Source: Amphritea atlantica (GTDB taxonomy: Bacteria > Pseudomonadota > Gammaproteobacteria > Pseudomonadales > Balneatricaceae). From it: a stretch of 64,000 nucleotides of DNA. Shown piece after piece: positions 8,919 through 16,732 of this stretch (position 1 is the first letter of the stretch; every line of letters begins with the position of its first letter). The notes under the pieces were generated by a model that saw only the letters and a list, made by a program, of their open reading frames with translations, was not told the DNA's origin and made no database searches. A program made the translations under genes and the position numbers. The stretch is from NCBI GenBank assembly GCA_024397875.1, contig CP073344.1:1417001-1481000 (forward strand). Direction: 5' to 3'.

Positions 8919-8978
8919 AACCGACCGCTCAGCTTTAGCGCTTCAGCCCTCGCTCACTGTGCTTTTCAGAATACCGTC

Positions 8979-9923
8979 ATGTGCCCACTCATCCCCTTTG
9001 TTCATCAGCTTGAAGACCAGGAAGCCGATCAGTGGTGCGAGGCACTGAGGGCACAGTTGCCGGATTGCGATATCCGCCAGTTTTCCCAATTGAGCCCTGA
9101 GGAGCAGTCACGTGCAACGGTCGCCGTGGTGGCTAACCCATCTCCCGGTGATGTTGCTCAGCTCCCAAATCTCAAGTGGGTACACTCGGTGTGGGCCGGA
9201 GTGGAAGGGATGATGGCCAGTCTGGCACATATGCCGTTTGCTATCGTCCGCTTAACCGATCCGCAACTGGCACAGACCATGTCTGAGGCAGTGCTGGCCT
9301 GGGTGATGTATCTGCACCGGGATATGCCGCACTACCGGCAGCAGCAGTCAGCCAGTCAGTGGCGACAACTGCCCTATACAGACCCGGCAAATCGGCATAT
9401 CGCACTGCTGGGGCTGGGGGCGCTGGGACAGGAAAGTGCGCTGCGGCTGGTGGATAATGGTTTCAGGGTGTCAGGCTGGAGCCGTTCTGCCAAGTGTATC
9501 GATGCAGTCCGGTGTTATTCAGGAGAACAGTCGTTATCAGAACTGCTCTCGGAGGCGGATATAGTTGTCAATCTTCTCCCTCTGACTCCTGCTACCGAGG
9601 GGTTAATGGACCGGGCTTTTTTCCACCAGGTTAAAACCGGCGCATCGCTGATCAACTTTGGTCGCGGCGCGACGGTTGTTGAAAGCGATCTGCTGGCGGC
9701 ACTGGATTCTGGTCAGCTCAGCCATGCGGTGCTGGATGTCTTCGCACAGGAACCACTGCCGCCGGAGTCGTTGTTGTGGCGTCATCCGGGCATTACCCTG
9801 TTACCGCATATCTCGGCCCCCACCAGTATTCAGACGGCGAGTCGTATTGTTGCCGCTAATATCAGTCGCTATCTGTTGCAGGGCACACTCCCCGAGTGTG
9901 TCGATAAAAGCCGCGGCTATTAA
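8979..9923 (+). CDS. ghrA: Glyoxylate/hydroxypyruvate reductase A (D-2-hydroxyacid dehydrogenase)
   Basis: A 314-residue NAD(P)H-dependent 2-hydroxyacid dehydrogenase. NAD-binding Rossmann motif IALLGLGALGQESALRL lies near residue 140. The catalytic Arg is in NFGRGATVVESDLL, the Glu in VLDVFAQEPLPPESLLW and the His in LLPHISAPT, all in the usual order. The closest named relative by pattern is GhrA, which reduces glyoxylate to glycolate and hydroxypyruvate to glycerate in the cytoplasm. The region before residue 130 contains LKWVHSVWAGVEGMM, typical of this subgroup. Apparently transcribed alone, or with the DUF1456 gene 93 nt downstream. Confidence 0.85.
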   Translation: MCPLIPFVHQLEDQEADQWCEALRAQLPDCDIRQFSQLSPEEQSRATVAVVANPSPGDVAQLPNLKWVHSVWAGVEGMMASLAHMPFAIVRLTDPQLAQTMSEAVLAWVMYLHRDMPHYRQQQSASQWRQLPYTDPANRHIALLGLGALGQESALRLVDNGFRVSGWSRSAKCIDAVRCYSGEQSLSELLSEADIVVNLLPLTPATEGLMDRAFFHQVKTGASLINFGRGATVVESDLLAALDSGQLSHAVLDVFAQEPLPPESLLWRHPGITLLPHISAPTSIQTASRIVAANISRYLLQGTLPECVDKSRGY

Positions 9924-10016
9924 TCGACAGGGGATTAATACGCAAAGAATAGGGGCTGAATCAGGTGTTTTTGTGTTAAAGTGCCAGCCTTATTCACCTT
10001 TGTCCGGACTCTTTTT

Positions 10017-10724
10017 GTGACCAATAACGATATTCTTCGCCGCCTGCGTTATACCTTCGATTTCAGCGATACCAAAATGATCGGGGTGTTTCGCCATGCC
10101 GATCTGGCGGTCACCCGGGTGCAGCTGTCCGGCTGGCTGAAAAGAGAGGAGGAGGCCGGTTATATCCGCATGTCCGATCTGGAGATGGCGACCTTTCTTA
10201 ATGGTCTGATCATCGAAAAGCGGGGCCGGCAGGAGGGTGATCAGCCGGTTCCGGAAAAACGCCTGAATAACAACATTATCTTCCGCAAGCTGAAGATTGC
10301 CCTCAACCTGACGGCAGACGATATTCTGGCAATTCTTAAGCTGGCGTCTGTCAGACTCAGCAAACATGAGCTGAGCGCACTGTTTCGTAAGCAAGGCCAT
10401 CAGAATTACCGCGAATGCCAGGACCAGATTCTGCGCAACTTTCTCAGTGGACTGCAGAGCCAGATGCGCGATAAAGCCCCGGCGGCTAAAGGGAATAAAC
10501 CTCAGCGGACAACGGCTACGGCTGCGGCAACATCCGATAAACCGGTGCGTAAACCCGCGGCTGAAAAGCGTCAGAAACAGGAGGTTAAGTTTGTCGTAGA
10601 TAAGCCTGCTGCCGATAAACCTGCAGCGGATAAACCTGCCGCCGATAAACCGGCCAGGCCGGCTGCTGCAGACAGTGATTCTGTCTGGGCTAAAGCGTTG
10701 GCGAAAACCGGTAAAAAGACCTGA
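10017..10724 (+). CDS. DUF1456 (YehS-like) protein with a Lys/Pro/Ala-rich tail
   Basis: A 235-residue protein starting at GTG 10017 (MTNNDILRRLRYTF, which matches how YehS-type proteins begin). It has two similar DUF1456 units: residues about 1-70 (GVFRHADLAVTRVQLSGWLK, FLNGLIIEKRG) and about 80-150 (NNNIIFRKLKIALNLTADD, FRKQGHQNYRECQDQILRNF). Function is unknown in the family. The tail from about residue 160 is low-complexity, ending in four near-perfect ADKPA repeats (DNA about 10594-10652) and a SVWAKALAKTGKK end. The basic tail suggests RNA or nucleic-acid contact, which is inference. The next gene, an exonuclease, begins 5 nt after the stop. Confidence 0.8.
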   Translation: MTNNDILRRLRYTFDFSDTKMIGVFRHADLAVTRVQLSGWLKREEEAGYIRMSDLEMATFLNGLIIEKRGRQEGDQPVPEKRLNNNIIFRKLKIALNLTADDILAILKLASVRLSKHELSALFRKQGHQNYRECQDQILRNFLSGLQSQMRDKAPAAKGNKPQRTTATAAATSDKPVRKPAAEKRQKQEVKFVVDKPAADKPAADKPAADKPARPAAADSDSVWAKALAKTGKKT

Positions 10725-10729
10725 GTGGT

Positions 10730-11359
10730 ATGAAAGAGAAACTGTTGCCGCCCACACGTGAGCAGATCGCACTGTTTCCACCCTTTGCGGGTATGACGCT
10801 GGAACAGATACAGCAACCCGACACCCCTGAAACGCTGGTCTCCGCTTTGCAGGATCTGCTCAGCAGCCCGTTTGTTGGCTTCGATACCGAATCGAAACCG
10901 GTGTTTCGTAAGGATCAGAAATCCGCTGGCCCCCATGTGGTTCAGTTGTGTACCCCCACAACCGCTTATGTTTTCCAGCTGCATGATCAGGCGGCTTATC
11001 CGCTGATCTGTCAGGTGCTGGAATCACAGCAGGTCGTCAAGGTTGGCTTCGGGCTGCAGTCGGATCGCAGCCACATCAGGCGTAAGTTTGGCGTTGAGAT
11101 CAGCGCGATCCTCGATCTTGATGCGGTCTACCGTAAACTCGGATACCGCCGCCAGCTTGGCGTCAAAGCAGCCATCGCGGTACAGTTCGGGCAGAAGTTT
11201 AATAAATCAAAACGGGTATCAACTTCCAACTGGGCGTTGCCAAAGCTCAGCGATGCACAGCTGCTCTATGCCGCCAATGATGCCTATGCCGCATTAAAGA
11301 TTGTGCAGGGGCTGCAGCAAGCGGGTCACCGGAAAATTGTTGATGAACTGGTTTGCTGA
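10730..11359 (+). CDS. RNase D-like 3'-5' exonuclease domain protein
   Basis: A 209-residue protein that is essentially one DEDDy exonuclease domain. Exo I is VGFDTES (Asp and Glu), Exo II KVGFGLQSDRSHIRR (Asp) and Exo III LLYAANDAYAALKI (Tyr and Asp). No HRDC domain follows, so it is shorter than RNase D. It probably trims RNA or DNA 3' ends. The start is 5 nt behind the DUF1456 gene, pointing to co-transcription; the pairing with a protein bearing a basic tail hints at a shared nucleic-acid role (inference). The active-site set appears complete. Confidence 0.82.
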   Translation: MKEKLLPPTREQIALFPPFAGMTLEQIQQPDTPETLVSALQDLLSSPFVGFDTESKPVFRKDQKSAGPHVVQLCTPTTAYVFQLHDQAAYPLICQVLESQQVVKVGFGLQSDRSHIRRKFGVEISAILDLDAVYRKLGYRRQLGVKAAIAVQFGQKFNKSKRVSTSNWALPKLSDAQLLYAANDAYAALKIVQGLQQAGHRKIVDELVC

Positions 11360-11403
11360 AATAGCAGTGTTGTCAGCCTGATCTTTTAAAGGATATTCAG
11401 AGT

Positions 11404-11832
11404 ATGATTTTAAAGCGTTTTTCCGAATTGCCGGCACTGGAAACCGAGCCGGGTACCGATTGTTCCTTTGTCAGTCATAATCCGAATGGTGAGCCACTGC
11501 TGACCGTTGTATATGCCACTAAGCGGGATTTTCTCTCAGTACCGAAAACCTATACCGGGGTGCAGTTTAAAGGCAGTGATACTATCCCGCTGGAGTTTCA
11601 TTCGGTATCCCGTCAGGATTACCTTGAACAGCTGGAACTGGCTAACAGCTGGTTTAAATCCGGTGCCTACGAGATCGAAAAAACCAAAGACTATAGCATC
11701 GTGTTGTTACTCACCAACGACCGCGCGCTGGAGATCATCTTTACCGGGTTCGAGTTGCTGCAAGACAGCTACCACAGCAGCGATTCGCAAACGGCGTTAT
11801 TCAAGCTGTTAGATAGCGCCGCCGCTAGCTAG
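11404..11832 (+). CDS. Uncharacterised 142-residue protein
   Basis: I do not recognise this family. The protein is soluble-looking and acidic, with no signal peptide or membrane helix. It has a mixed beta-rich first half (LLTVVYATKRDFLSVPKTYTGVQF) and a helical end (TALFKLLDSAAAS). Codon use resembles its neighbours and a start preceded by AAAGGA supports a real gene. It follows the exonuclease by 44 nt and may be the last gene of that small operon. A REP-like doublet lies directly downstream. Confidence 0.65.
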   Translation: MILKRFSELPALETEPGTDCSFVSHNPNGEPLLTVVYATKRDFLSVPKTYTGVQFKGSDTIPLEFHSVSRQDYLEQLELANSWFKSGAYEIEKTKDYSIVLLLTNDRALEIIFTGFELLQDSYHSSDSQTALFKLLDSAAAS

Positions 11833-11852
11833 ATGAGAGCGTTAATTTTAAA

Positions 11853-11925
11853 TGTAGGAGCTGCATCCTGCAGCGATTGAATCGTATCCTCGTGCAGTTT
11901 CTCGCCGCTGCAAGCGGATCCTACC
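11853..11925. repeat. REP-like doublet (two inverted GTAGGA hairpins)
   Basis: Two related elements face each other: 11853-11876 begins TGTAGGAGC and holds a GCTGCA-TCC-TGCAGC hairpin ending in GCGA; 11902-11925, read on the minus strand, begins GGTAGGATCC and holds a CCGCT-GCA-AGCGG hairpin ending in GGCGA. The head-plus-hairpin form matches REP elements of gammaproteobacteria such as Pseudomonas. It sits in the 3' intergenic space of the preceding gene, as REPs usually do. Confidence 0.65.
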
Positions 11926-12033
11926 CGAAAAAAACAGGTCGGCTGGCATGACTTCTGGGTGATTCCGGTGGTGGCGATTAACAGTCGCGAGAACTTTTTA
12001 GAAAACCTGAAACGCCAATCATCATCGGCTTTT
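11926..12033. other. Non-coding remnant left of the insertion sequence
   Basis: About 110 bp between the REP doublet and the IS end. No start codon with a convincing ribosome site and no recognisable protein in any frame. It may be debris of an older gene, but nothing can be named. Confidence 0.3.
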
Positions 12034-12039
12034 TCTAGC
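12034..12039 (+). repeat. Target-site duplication, left copy (TCTAGC)
   Basis: TCTAGC directly abuts the TGT end of the IS. The same six bases follow the ACA end at 13057-13062. Confidence 0.8.
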
Positions 12040-13056
12040 TGTGAAATTCAGAGAGGTTGTTCACAACTCGGTTGTATTGGAAGCTGTTGGTTGCGAAATC
12101 AATAGCCCTTTAAACAGAGGAGTGAACAACCATGCACAAGAATGCAAAATCTAGCCTCCATAGTCGAGTTTTAATTGTCAAAAAACATCTTGAAGAAGAT
12201 GTGTCTGTCTCCGAACTGGCTGGCTTTTTCGAGGTATCTAAAAGCCTAATCTATCGCTGGATCAGGCGCTATCATCAAGAAGGTCTCAATGGACTTCGAG
12301 ATCGCAAAAGTCGACCTAAACGCATCGCATCGCGAACGCTTTATTGGCAAGAGCAAGCGATAAAAGCGCTGGCCCTGGGTGGCTGGTCACAAACAGATAT
12401 TGCTGCCACACTCAAGATGCCGCTGTCGACTGTCTGTGTTGTTGCCCATCGCATGTGTGGTCACCTGCTGAAAAAGACAGAGCCAGTCCGTCGTTATGAA
12501 TACGATGAGCCAGGAGGGCTAATTCACTTCGATATCAAGCGTGTCGCACGTTTCAGTCAGCCAGGCCACCGCAAGACAGGCGTCCGTAAAGTGATGACCA
12601 AAGGTGCTGGCTGGGAATACGTGCATATCTGTATCGATGATTATACTCGATGGAGCCATGCAGAAGTTCACCCAAGGCAATCTGCTAAGGATGCTGTCAG
12701 GTTCTTTGAAAACACCCTCAAAATACTGAAAGCAATGGACGTGAAGGTAAAACGGGTGCTGACGGATAATGGTAAGTGCTACACCAGCAGAGCCTTTAGA
12801 AATGCCGTCAAAACGATCGGTGCACGCCCCATGAATACGCGCCCCTATCGCCCTCAGACAAACGGTAAAGCGGAACGTTTTATACAGACGCTGATTCGGG
12901 AGTGGTCTTACGGTAAACTGTATAACAATTCTGCTCAGCGAAATGCGAAACTATCCTGTTATCTGAAGTGGTATAACCTTGTCAGACCACATGGTAGTTT
13001 AAACAAGCAACCACCTATAAGCCGGTTACTTGTGAACAACGTATCTGAAATCTACA
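12040..13056 (+). mobile_element. Complete IS481-family insertion sequence (1017 bp)
   Basis: The element is bounded by TGT...ACA ends. The terminal inverted repeats are 12040-12066 and 13030-13056, 27 bp each, with 22 matching positions by my alignment; the inner 11 bases (GTTGTTCACAA) are identical. It is flanked by a 6-bp duplication. One intact transposase fills it. The ends, size and transposase type all fit IS481. It sits between a REP doublet and a CTAG-type repeat and does not visibly break a gene. Confidence 0.88.
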
Positions 13057-13061
13057 TCTAG
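12132..13061 (+). CDS. IS481-family transposase
   Basis: A 309-residue DDE transposase. An N-terminal helix-turn-helix (VSELAGFFEVSKSLIYRWIR, about residues 27-46) and a second HTH-like part (WSQTDIAATLKMPLSTV) precede the rve integrase core. Catalytic residues are Asp in LIHFDIKRVAR, Asp in VLTDNGKCYTS and Glu in PQTNGKAERFIQTLI, with the conserved WYNLVRPHGSLN C-terminus. The Shine-Dalgarno AGAGGAG lies before ATG 12132. The stop codon TAG (13059-13061) lies outside the IS, within the target duplication, so the last codons depend on the insertion site. No frameshift seen; it should be active. Confidence 0.93.
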   Translation: MHKNAKSSLHSRVLIVKKHLEEDVSVSELAGFFEVSKSLIYRWIRRYHQEGLNGLRDRKSRPKRIASRTLYWQEQAIKALALGGWSQTDIAATLKMPLSTVCVVAHRMCGHLLKKTEPVRRYEYDEPGGLIHFDIKRVARFSQPGHRKTGVRKVMTKGAGWEYVHICIDDYTRWSHAEVHPRQSAKDAVRFFENTLKILKAMDVKVKRVLTDNGKCYTSRAFRNAVKTIGARPMNTRPYRPQTNGKAERFIQTLIREWSYGKLYNNSAQRNAKLSCYLKWYNLVRPHGSLNKQPPISRLLVNNVSEIYI

Positions 13062-13120
13062 CAACTAGAAACTAGCAAGTGACGAAGTCATGTCTGGGAA
13101 GTCGCGAAGCGACGTTCTAG
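13057..13120. repeat. CTAG-type palindromic repeat (with right target duplication)
   Basis: Three CTAG units at 7-bp steps (13058, 13065, 13072: CTAGcaaCTAGaaaCTAG) are followed by two hairpins with identical GAA loops, TGAC-GAA-GTCA (13080-13090) and GTCGC-GAA-GCGAC (13101-13113), and a closing CTAG at 13117. The composite looks like a small interspersed palindromic element. The IS inserted at its TCTAGC edge; 13057-13062 is the right copy of the target duplication. Confidence 0.6.
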
Positions 13121-13129
13121 CCGCGGCTC

Positions 13130-13960
13130 TTAAAGCTCAAAATACCTCCCCGGTGTTTTTCCCAGCGCTTTGCGGAACATCGTGATAAAGGCGCTCTGAC
13201 TGCTATAGCCCAGATCCTGAGCAACGTTAGCAACTGCATCCCCCTGAGCGATGCGGGTCAGTGCTGCCAGCAGACGGGCCTGCTGGCGCCACTGGCCAAA
13301 GGTCATGCCGGTTTCCTGACGAAAGTGACGGGCCAGGGAGCGGGCGCTGGTGCCCAGTTCTGCTGCCCAGTCTTCCATTGAGCGCGGGTCGGCGGGATCA
13401 TCCCGCAGTCTGTGAGCGATCTCAATCAGTGCTTTGCTGCTGGGGTGGGGCAGGTGCAGCGGTGCTTCCGGTGTCGCTTTCAGTTGATCGAGAAACACCT
13501 GCACCATGCGTCCCTGAGGGCCTTGTTCATCATAGAGGGTATCAAAGGAGACCATCTCCAGAATCAGCTCACGCAACAGCGGAGTGACATGGATCACCTG
13601 ACAGTGATGGGGCAGGGCGCTGGACGCCTGAGGTGCGATATAGACATTACGCATCTGTACCGGGTGAATAGTACGGGCATCATGTTCAATAAAGGCGGGT
13701 ATCCATACCGCCCGTTGTGGCGGCACCACCCAATAGCCGACATCTTTAGCCGAAACCTGAATCAGCCCGTCGGCGATAAATAGCAGCTGTCCCCAGCCGT
13801 GGCTGTGAAACGGTGAGTAAAATCCCGCTTCATGGTCGGCTTTGCGAATCACCACCTGACGGGGGACATGCTCCAGCCGGTTTACCGGTTTGCCATTGAG
13901 GGTAACCCAGTGTTTAGGCACTTCAGGCAGTTCTGTCTGTTTCTCGATATAAGTTGGCAT
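13130..13960 (-). CDS. AraC-family regulator with N-terminal cupin domain
   Basis: A 276-residue transcription factor. Residues about 50-110 form a cupin sensor (HSHGWGQLLFIADGLIQV, WVVPPQRAVWIPAFIEHD) and the C-terminal 100 residues hold the paired AraC helix-turn-helix motifs (WAAELGTSARSLARHFRQET; VAQDLGYSSQSAFITMFRKA). This layout is that of the NimR/YeaM group, which controls a divergent efflux gene. Here an MFS transporter gene starts 113 bp away on the opposite strand, so the regulator likely controls it and itself from the shared spacer. The ligand is unknown. The C-terminus lies 10 bp from the CTAG repeat. Confidence 0.85.
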   Translation of the reverse strand: MPTYIEKQTELPEVPKHWVTLNGKPVNRLEHVPRQVVIRKADHEAGFYSPFHSHGWGQLLFIADGLIQVSAKDVGYWVVPPQRAVWIPAFIEHDARTIHPVQMRNVYIAPQASSALPHHCQVIHVTPLLRELILEMVSFDTLYDEQGPQGRMVQVFLDQLKATPEAPLHLPHPSSKALIEIAHRLRDDPADPRSMEDWAAELGTSARSLARHFRQETGMTFGQWRQQARLLAALTRIAQGDAVANVAQDLGYSSQSAFITMFRKALGKTPGRYFEL

Positions 13961-14073
13961 GCTTTATTGTATACGACAGTTTGGATCTTTTTTAAAGTAG
14001 TCTGACATTTAATTGAGTAATTGAGTCGGGTATTAAGACTCCGTCGCTTTTTTACGATCCTGCTGGAGTAACC
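13961..14073. promoter_or_regulatory. Divergent promoter region, AraC regulator / MFS transporter
   Basis: A 113-bp spacer between divergent starts must hold both promoters. It includes TTTTTTAAAGTAG and a TTGAGTAATTGAGTCGG direct repeat (TTGAGTAA / TTGAGTCG), which might be an activator site. No exact consensus is claimed. Confidence 0.4.
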
Positions 14074-15261
14074 GTGTTGAACTTTATCCGTCGTCCCGAG
14101 ATGTTTCTGTTTCTGCTGGCTGGAGCGATGCCCTTGTCGATGGGGGTGTGGATGGCACTGCTGAATAACTTTGCCATTGAGAAGGCTGCCTTTACCGGGG
14201 TTGAGATCGGTATCCTGCAATCATTACGCGAGATCCCCGGCTTTCTCTCTTTCGGCGCGGTCTTGCTGCTGGTATTGATGCGCGAGCAAACGCTGGCGCT
14301 GGTGTCTATGCTGTTGCTGGGGTTGGGAACCGCCCTGACCGGTTTTTTCCCTAATGAGGTCGGCCTTTACTGCACGACTGTACTGATGTCGATGGGGTTT
14401 CACTATTACGAAACGATGAATCAGTCACTGTCACTGCAGCTGTTCAGCAAAGAGGAAGCGCCGCATCGATTAGGGCAGATGGTGGCTATTGGCTCGTTTG
14501 CCAGTCTGGTGGCGTTTGCCCTGGTGTGGCTGGCGCTGGAAATTTCCGGCTTATCGATGCAAACAGTCTATCTGCTGGGTGGCGGGGTGACCGTAGCCAT
14601 AACACTGTTTTGCTGGCTGGCATTTCCCCGTATGCAGGGACAGGTAGAGCAGCATAAAAAACTGCTGCTGCGAAAGCGTTACTGGCTTTATTATGCGCTG
14701 GTGTTTATGGGCGGCGCACGGCGACAGATCTTTATGGTGTTTGCCAGCTTTCTGATGGTAGAGAAGTTTGGTTTTACGGCAGGCGAAATCTCTATCATGT
14801 TTCTGGTGAATGGGGCGTTGAATATGTTTTGTGCGCCCCGTATTGGCCGGTTAATTGGTTACTGGGGCGAACGTAAAACCCTCACTATCGAATATATCGG
14901 TCTGATTATCGTCTTCACCGCCTATGCCGTGGTGTCAGATCCCTGGATTGCCGTGGGTCTGTATATTGCCGATCATCTGCTGTTCTCAATGGCAATAGCG
15001 CAGAAAACCTATCTGCAGAAAATTGCTGATCCTAAAGATCTGGCTTCCACCGCAGGCGTTTCCTTTACGATCAACCATATCGCTGCAGTGGCATTACCTG
15101 CTGCCTATGGGGTGTTGTGGATTATCTCACCGGCTGCTGTATTCCTCACCGGTGCCGCGCTGGGCGGGGTGTCTCTGGTGCTTGCCAGAATGGTGCCGGA
15201 AAAGCCGGGGCCTGGAGAGGAAGTTGCTGGGTTTTCGGGGAAGACCGCAGAGGTGGCTTAG
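14074..15261 (+). CDS. Major facilitator superfamily transporter
   Basis: A 395-residue inner-membrane protein with about twelve hydrophobic segments, split by a charged central loop near residue 190 (FPRMQGQVEQHKKLLLRKRY). The cytoplasmic loop after TM2 is degenerate, but RIGRLIGYWGERK after TM8 is a typical MFS A-motif copy. The start is GTG 14074 with CTGGAG upstream. Divergence from a cupin-AraC regulator suggests inducible efflux or uptake of a small organic compound. The substrate cannot be told from sequence. It is not obviously of the CynX/NimT type. Confidence 0.8.
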   Translation: MLNFIRRPEMFLFLLAGAMPLSMGVWMALLNNFAIEKAAFTGVEIGILQSLREIPGFLSFGAVLLLVLMREQTLALVSMLLLGLGTALTGFFPNEVGLYCTTVLMSMGFHYYETMNQSLSLQLFSKEEAPHRLGQMVAIGSFASLVAFALVWLALEISGLSMQTVYLLGGGVTVAITLFCWLAFPRMQGQVEQHKKLLLRKRYWLYYALVFMGGARRQIFMVFASFLMVEKFGFTAGEISIMFLVNGALNMFCAPRIGRLIGYWGERKTLTIEYIGLIIVFTAYAVVSDPWIAVGLYIADHLLFSMAIAQKTYLQKIADPKDLASTAGVSFTINHIAAVALPAAYGVLWIISPAAVFLTGAALGGVSLVLARMVPEKPGPGEEVAGFSGKTAEVA

Positions 15262-15341
15262 TCAGCTGTCAGTAGATATCGGGGCGTTAAACGCCTGAGG
15301 GGGGCTATGCGTTCCCGTTTATACGCTGGCCGGTATTGCAG

Positions 15342-15362
15342 AAAAGGGGAGCGAAGCTCCCC
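15342..15362 (-). terminator. Intrinsic terminator of the nhaC-type gene
   Basis: A perfect 7-bp stem GGGGAGC-GAA-GCTCCCC (15346-15362). Read on the minus strand it is followed by TTTT, and it lies 39 bp past the stop of the minus-strand antiporter gene. Confidence 0.82.
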
Positions 15363-15400
15363 CGGTCTGATAAGCGCAAAGACGCGTCCGGAGATTAACG

Positions 15401-16732
15401 TTATCCGATAACCGCTTCGGTGCGAATCTTATGCTTTCTTGCGCCGAAGACTATTGTCGCGAGCGCAATAACCCCCAGCAACCAGCTGTAATGGATATTG
15501 CCGATGACCACCAGGGGCGAAAGGCCGGCGATGAAGCCTGCTAACAGCACCTGTGCGCCATAAGGCAGCAGTCCCTGTACTACACAGGAGAATATATCCA
15601 GCAGGCAGGCGCTGCGGCGCGGATCGACGTTCTGGCGCGCGGCAATATCTTTTGCCAGGCCGCCGCAGATGATGATGGCGACAGTGTTATTTGCGGTGCA
15701 GACATTGGTCAGGGCGACGGCTGTACTGATGGCGGCTTCGCCCGCCCGGGGACTGGCTTCCGGGTTATCACCTTTTGAGGTTAAACGCTCAATCTGGCGG
15801 GCAAGAAACTCCAGCCCGCCCTGAGCTTTCATCAGGGCTCCCAGCCCCCCGATCAGCATCGACAGAATCATAATTTCCTGCATGCCGGTATAGCCGGCAT
15901 AGATATCCTTGGAATACTGGGCGATGGAATAGCCCTCAAGCCCGGTGAGGCCGATAATGCCAGCCAGTAAGATGCCGCTGAACAGTACCAGAAAGACATT
16001 CAGTCCACTGAGTGCCATCACCAGTACTGCAAGGTAGGGCAGTACTTTGATCAGTTCATAATCGCTGCTTTGAGTGATCCGGGCATCGGCTCCCTGCAGG
16101 TAGAGCCAGAGCAGAGTGATCAGTGCCGCCGGCAGGGCGATTTTGAAGTTCATGCGGAATTTGTCGCGCATCTCACAGCCCTGAGAACGGGTCGAGGCAA
16201 TGGTGGTATCAGAGATAATGGAAAGGTTATCGCCAAACATTGCTCCGCCGACTACCGCGCCGATGCAGAGCGGCAGTGACAGGTCGCTGACCTCTGTCAG
16301 GCCCAGCGCAATAGGGGCCATTGCCGCGATAGTGCCCATTGAGGTGCCCATCGCGGTGGCGATAAACGCGGTAATGACAAACAGCCCCGGTAGCACCAGT
16401 TCGGCCGGTATGATACTCAGTCCAAAGTTGACCGTGGCATCGACACCACCAACCGCTTTGGCGACGCTGGCAAAGGCTCCGGCCAGTAGATAGATCAGAC
16501 ACATGGTGATGATGTTGCTGTCACCCACCCCCTGAATAAAGGTCTCCAGGCGTTGGTTCAGTTTGCCCTTATCCAGCAGCAGGGCCAGCACCACGGCCGG
16601 CAGGATCGCTACCGGTGCAGAGATCTGGTAGAAGGCATAATCAATATTGGCTGACTGATAATAAACACCGCTGCCGATAAACAGGGCGAGAAACAGTAAT
16701 AAAGGTAAAAGTGCGAGCGGGTTAGCTCTCAT
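15401..16732 (-). CDS. nhaC: Na+/H+ antiporter NhaC family protein
   Basis: A 443-residue polytopic inner-membrane protein with the NhaC signature region TAFIATAMGTSMGTIAAMAPIA and AMFGDNLSIISDTTIASTRSQGC. Family members exchange Na+ for protons, or in some gammaproteobacteria carry amino acids such as lysine or malate/lactate. Start ATG 16732 is preceded by GGGAG. Its upstream region (16733-17109) holds an intrinsic-terminator-like hairpin and inverted repeats. I looked for a lysine riboswitch there and did not see its conserved core. The exact substrate is therefore open; a marine Na+ role is plausible. Confidence 0.85.
   Translation of the reverse strand: MRANPLALLPLLLFLALFIGSGVYYQSANIDYAFYQISAPVAILPAVVLALLLDKGKLNQRLETFIQGVGDSNIITMCLIYLLAGAFASVAKAVGGVDATVNFGLSIIPAELVLPGLFVITAFIATAMGTSMGTIAAMAPIALGLTEVSDLSLPLCIGAVVGGAMFGDNLSIISDTTIASTRSQGCEMRDKFRMNFKIALPAALITLLWLYLQGADARITQSSDYELIKVLPYLAVLVMALSGLNVFLVLFSGILLAGIIGLTGLEGYSIAQYSKDIYAGYTGMQEIMILSMLIGGLGALMKAQGGLEFLARQIERLTSKGDNPEASPRAGEAAISTAVALTNVCTANNTVAIIICGGLAKDIAARQNVDPRRSACLLDIFSCVVQGLLPYGAQVLLAGFIAGLSPLVVIGNIHYSWLLGVIALATIVFGARKHKIRTEAVIG

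Noticed and set aside
12034..13062. TCTAGC direct repeats as phage or island attachment sites
   Set aside because: They abut the inverted repeats of an IS481 element exactly and are explained as its target duplication; no integrase is present.
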